A stretch of DNA of 64,000 nucleotides. Source: Sphingomonas aerolata (lineage in GTDB: Bacteria > Pseudomonadota > Alphaproteobacteria > Sphingomonadales > Sphingomonadaceae). A model generated the notes under the pieces. The model was not told the DNA's origin. It ran no database searches and saw nothing but the letters and a program-made list of their open reading frames with translations. The DNA is taken from positions 826,812-890,811 of the forward strand of contig NZ_PZZN01000001.1 of assembly GCF_003046295.1 (NCBI RefSeq), given 5' to 3'. This document shows positions 61,779 through 64,000 of the stretch, piece by piece. The stretch's first letter is position 1; every line of letters begins with the position of its first letter. Both the position numbers and the translations under genes were made by a program.

Positions 61779-64000
61779 AGGCCGCGGGAGATGGTCGCCA
61801 TGACGGCCGCACCACTCCCGACATAATAGGTCGGCGCAGATCCCGCGATCAGCGTCCCGCCGCGCCCGATCACGTCGCGCGCATTGGTCGAGACCGACTG
61901 CACCCCCGCCAGCACGCGCGGATCGGTCACGTTGATCGCGTTCAGCCGCAGGTCGGTCCGCTTGCCGTCGAGCATCGACGCCAGATGCACGCCGACCGAC
62001 AGGTCGAGCGTCGCATAGCCCTTGATGCTCTCGTCATTGACGAAGGTCGCATATTGCCGCCCGACATATTTCACCACGAAACTGCCGAACAGCCGTCCGT
62101 CGTCATAGGTCCCGCCGCCACCGACCTGGACGGTCGGGCTGGAGACCGCATGCCGGCCGCGGGTCGGCAGATAGTCGTCGCCGACCGGCAGGTCGTCGCT
62201 GATCCGTGCGCGCAGATATTCGCCCGAGACATAGACGCTGACACCGCGCGCCGGGCGATAGTCGATCTCCGCATCAATCCCGTAGGAGCTCTGCCCCCCG
62301 GCATTCAGCGTCGAATTGACCAGCGCGCCACCATTGTTGATGACCGTCGCCAGCTGGCGGTTCCGGAAATCATAATGGAACCCCGTCACCGATGCGGACA
62401 GCGCTGTACCGATATAGCGATAGCCCAGCTCCTGCGAGACCGCATATTCGTTCTTGAGCGCGGTCGTCCCCGCGCTGACCAGCGCACCGCCCGCATAGCT
62501 GTCGTAGAGCTTGAACTCGTTCGGCGTGCGGAAGTTCGTCGTGATGTTGGCGAACAGCTGCTGCCGGTCGTCGATCTCGTAATGCACCGCCGCCCGCGGC
62601 AGCGCGGCGAAGCTGTCGAGGCGGACGCGGTCCTGCGGCCCGGGCAGGTAGTTGCGCCCGCTGCGCAGCACGTTGACGCCCTTGAACCCGATATCGACCG
62701 CAAGACGCGGGGTCAGCGTGACATGGTCGGCCAGGAACGCCGCCTTGGTCACCGTCACGGTCCGCTGGTTCTCATAGGCGAGCAACCGGCCGTCCGCGGT
62801 CCGGATCGCCTTTGCGCGATACCCCCAGCGATCGGCCGGTTCGCCGTCGGCGCCGACCGCGGTGTAGGACTGGACGACGCGGTCGGTGCCGTGATCGAAC
62901 CACAGCCCCGCGGTCAGCCGGTGGATGCCGCGCTCGATTGTCAGCGTGTTGACCGTCCCGGCGCGGCGCTGGTCGCCGGTATAATTGCCCAGCACCGTCG
63001 CGACCCCGTCGACCGCACCCGGCAGCGCGATCGGATCGGCGAGCGGCTCGATGCCGAGGAAATTGCCGGTCGTGCCGAGCTGCGTCCCATAGGGCGAATT
63101 GCCGTAGCCGAACTGCAGATAGCTGGTGCTGTCGAGCGTTACCCCTGCGCCCAGCGCCAGATGCACCGGCGCCGACGCATAGAGGTTGCGGAACGGCGCA
63201 CGGTACAGCCGCCAGTAATTGGTGTTGCCCGCGCTGTACCGCGCATCGAAGTTGAAATCGCGTCCCTGCGCGCGCCATTCGGCGAGCGTCGGGCTGCGAT
63301 AGGTCGACGAGTTCGCGTCGTTGAACGACAGCGCCAGGCTCGCGCGGTTGCCGTTGCCCCATTCGCCGAGCAGCTTGGCATCGACATGTTGGCGCGTGTC
63401 ATGGCCGGCACCGCGCCAGTTGTTCGCGCGCGTGTTCGAATAAGAGACGAAGGCCCGCAGCCCCGTCTGGCCGATCCGTCCGCTATCGAGCCGGACGAAG
63501 CCGCGCCGCGCCGCATAGGATCCGATCGACAGGTCGACGAGCCCGCGCGGCGCCGCACTCGGATCGTCGAGCCAGAGCGACAGCGACCCGCCCGCACCGC
63601 CCAGGGTCGGCGACGCGATATCGACCGCGCCCTGCGCCAGCGCGATCCGCTGGAGATTCTCGGTATCAGCGAACTGCGAGGGATAGGCGTAATAATAGCC
63701 AATGTCGTTCTGCGGCGCGCCCTCCATCGTCACGCCGATCTCGTCCTGCCCCAGCCCGCGCAACGTCAGGCTCGAACTGGTCGACAGACCGTAAGGATCA
63801 CTCGACGCGACGGTCGCGCCGGGCAGGAGATTGACCAGCTGGAACGCGTTGAGCGTCGGCGCCTGCTTGGTGATGAACGCCGCGGCGATCGCGCTCTCGG
63901 ACTTGGGCACCGTCTGGTCGGGGAGCAGCCCCTCGGGATCGAGAAGGCCGACCACGCGGATATCGACCGGGTCGGCGCCGTCCCGCGAATCCGCCTGCGT
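61775..64000 (-). CDS. TonB-dependent outer-membrane receptor (N-terminus cut by window)
   Basis: Active outer-membrane importer; 741 residues are visible and the frame is open to the window edge, so the signal peptide and TonB box are missing. The plug domain starts near DPVDIRVVGLLDPEG and has VNLLPGATVASSDPYGLSTS, LTLRGLGQDEIGVTMEGAPQ and GGAGGSLSLWLDDPS. The 22-strand barrel follows (GYRAKAIRTADG, NEYAVSQELGYRYIGTAL, DLSVGVHLASMLDGKRTDLR). The end SRGL lacks the usual terminal Phe. First visible gene of a three-gene overlapping operon with the kinase and PnuC. Confidence 0.9.
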   Translation of the reverse strand, partial: TQADSRDGADPVDIRVVGLLDPEGLLPDQTVPKSESAIAAAFITKQAPTLNAFQLVNLLPGATVASSDPYGLSTSSSLTLRGLGQDEIGVTMEGAPQNDIGYYYAYPSQFADTENLQRIALAQGAVDIASPTLGGAGGSLSLWLDDPSAAPRGLVDLSIGSYAARRGFVRLDSGRIGQTGLRAFVSYSNTRANNWRGAGHDTRQHVDAKLLGEWGNGNRASLALSFNDANSSTYRSPTLAEWRAQGRDFNFDARYSAGNTNYWRLYRAPFRNLYASAPVHLALGAGVTLDSTSYLQFGYGNSPYGTQLGTTGNFLGIEPLADPIALPGAVDGVATVLGNYTGDQRRAGTVNTLTIERGIHRLTAGLWFDHGTDRVVQSYTAVGADGEPADRWGYRAKAIRTADGRLLAYENQRTVTVTKAAFLADHVTLTPRLAVDIGFKGVNVLRSGRNYLPGPQDRVRLDSFAALPRAAVHYEIDDRQQLFANITTNFRTPNEFKLYDSYAGGALVSAGTTALKNEYAVSQELGYRYIGTALSASVTGFHYDFRNRQLATVINNGGALVNSTLNAGGQSSYGIDAEIDYRPARGVSVYVSGEYLRARISDDLPVGDDYLPTRGRHAVSSPTVQVGGGGTYDDGRLFGSFVVKYVGRQYATFVNDESIKGYATLDLSVGVHLASMLDGKRTDLRLNAINVTDPRVLAGVQSVSTNARDVIGRGGTLIAGSAPTYYVGSGAAVMATISRGL

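Overview
The window is GC-rich, densely packed chromosomal DNA from an alphaproteobacterium, most likely a sphingomonad (Sphingomonadaceae). The evidence is the SciP/DUF1153 cell-cycle regulator, a PheA of the short monofunctional type beside a membrane-anchored cytochrome c, a DUF721-DsbA-DsbA-SMC block, a Ku/LigD pair, a GlsB-type protein behind an EcfG-like promoter, and a TonB-receptor operon. No rRNA, tRNA, CRISPR array, prophage or classical insertion sequence was found. Both window edges cut genes: the 5' part of glgB and the N-terminus of a TonB-dependent receptor. No gene-free stretch exceeds about 250 bases.

Layout. 1-5.8 kb: glycogen operon glgB-glgC-glgA-pgm. 5.8-12.3 kb: a CoA-ester lyase, a four-gene Mla-type lipid ABC transporter on the minus strand (permease with fused STAS domain, ATPase, MlaD, lipoprotein), a HAD phosphatase and a DUF445 protein. 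12.3-18.7 kb: RND efflux pump with its adaptor, a SIMPL protein, GlsB, SciP. 18.8-22.8 kb: mnmA, a UVR-motif mini-protein, PhzF, a cation diffusion facilitator, pdxH. 22.8-26.3 kb: ku and ligD (end joining). 26.5-30 kb: ATP-grasp/alpha-E plus transglutaminase pair. 30-35 kb: J-domain protein, YihY, fabI, a DUF559 nuclease gene inside a 58-base inverted repeat, aroC, a Gly/Thr/Met-rich exported protein. 35-40.6 kb: serC-serA-hisZ-purA on the minus strand. 40.7-49.6 kb: extensin-like lipoprotein, LOG protein, cytochrome c, pheA, nudC, a serine hydrolase, mutY, DUF721/DciA-like protein, two DsbA-like proteins. 49.7-55.6 kb: smc, a small membrane protein, a radical SAM DNA-modification/repair protein, an HNH nuclease. 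55.7-60 kb: a CnrYXH-like regulatory trio followed by copA and copB. 60-64 kb (minus strand): TonB receptor, APH-fold kinase, PnuC transporter.

The strongest less ordinary signals are these. (1) A DUF559 nuclease gene is enclosed by near-perfect 58-base inverted repeats whose arms supply its own 3' coding end and the ribosome-binding site of aroC. Gene-free hairpins of the same family occur 9 kb away. (2) Several families of REP-like inverted-repeat pairs are present, one of them translated as a linker inside LigD. (3) A copper-resistance operon lies behind a CnrX-type sensor that keeps all five Ni/Co ligands at the exact spacing. (4) An exact FNR/FixK box sits in class II position over an apparently leaderless radical SAM gene. 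(5) An outer-membrane receptor, kinase and PnuC form a salvage operon.

All functional calls come from reading motifs and gene order; no database search was run. Start sites are chosen by ribosome-binding site, overlap with the preceding gene and family length.
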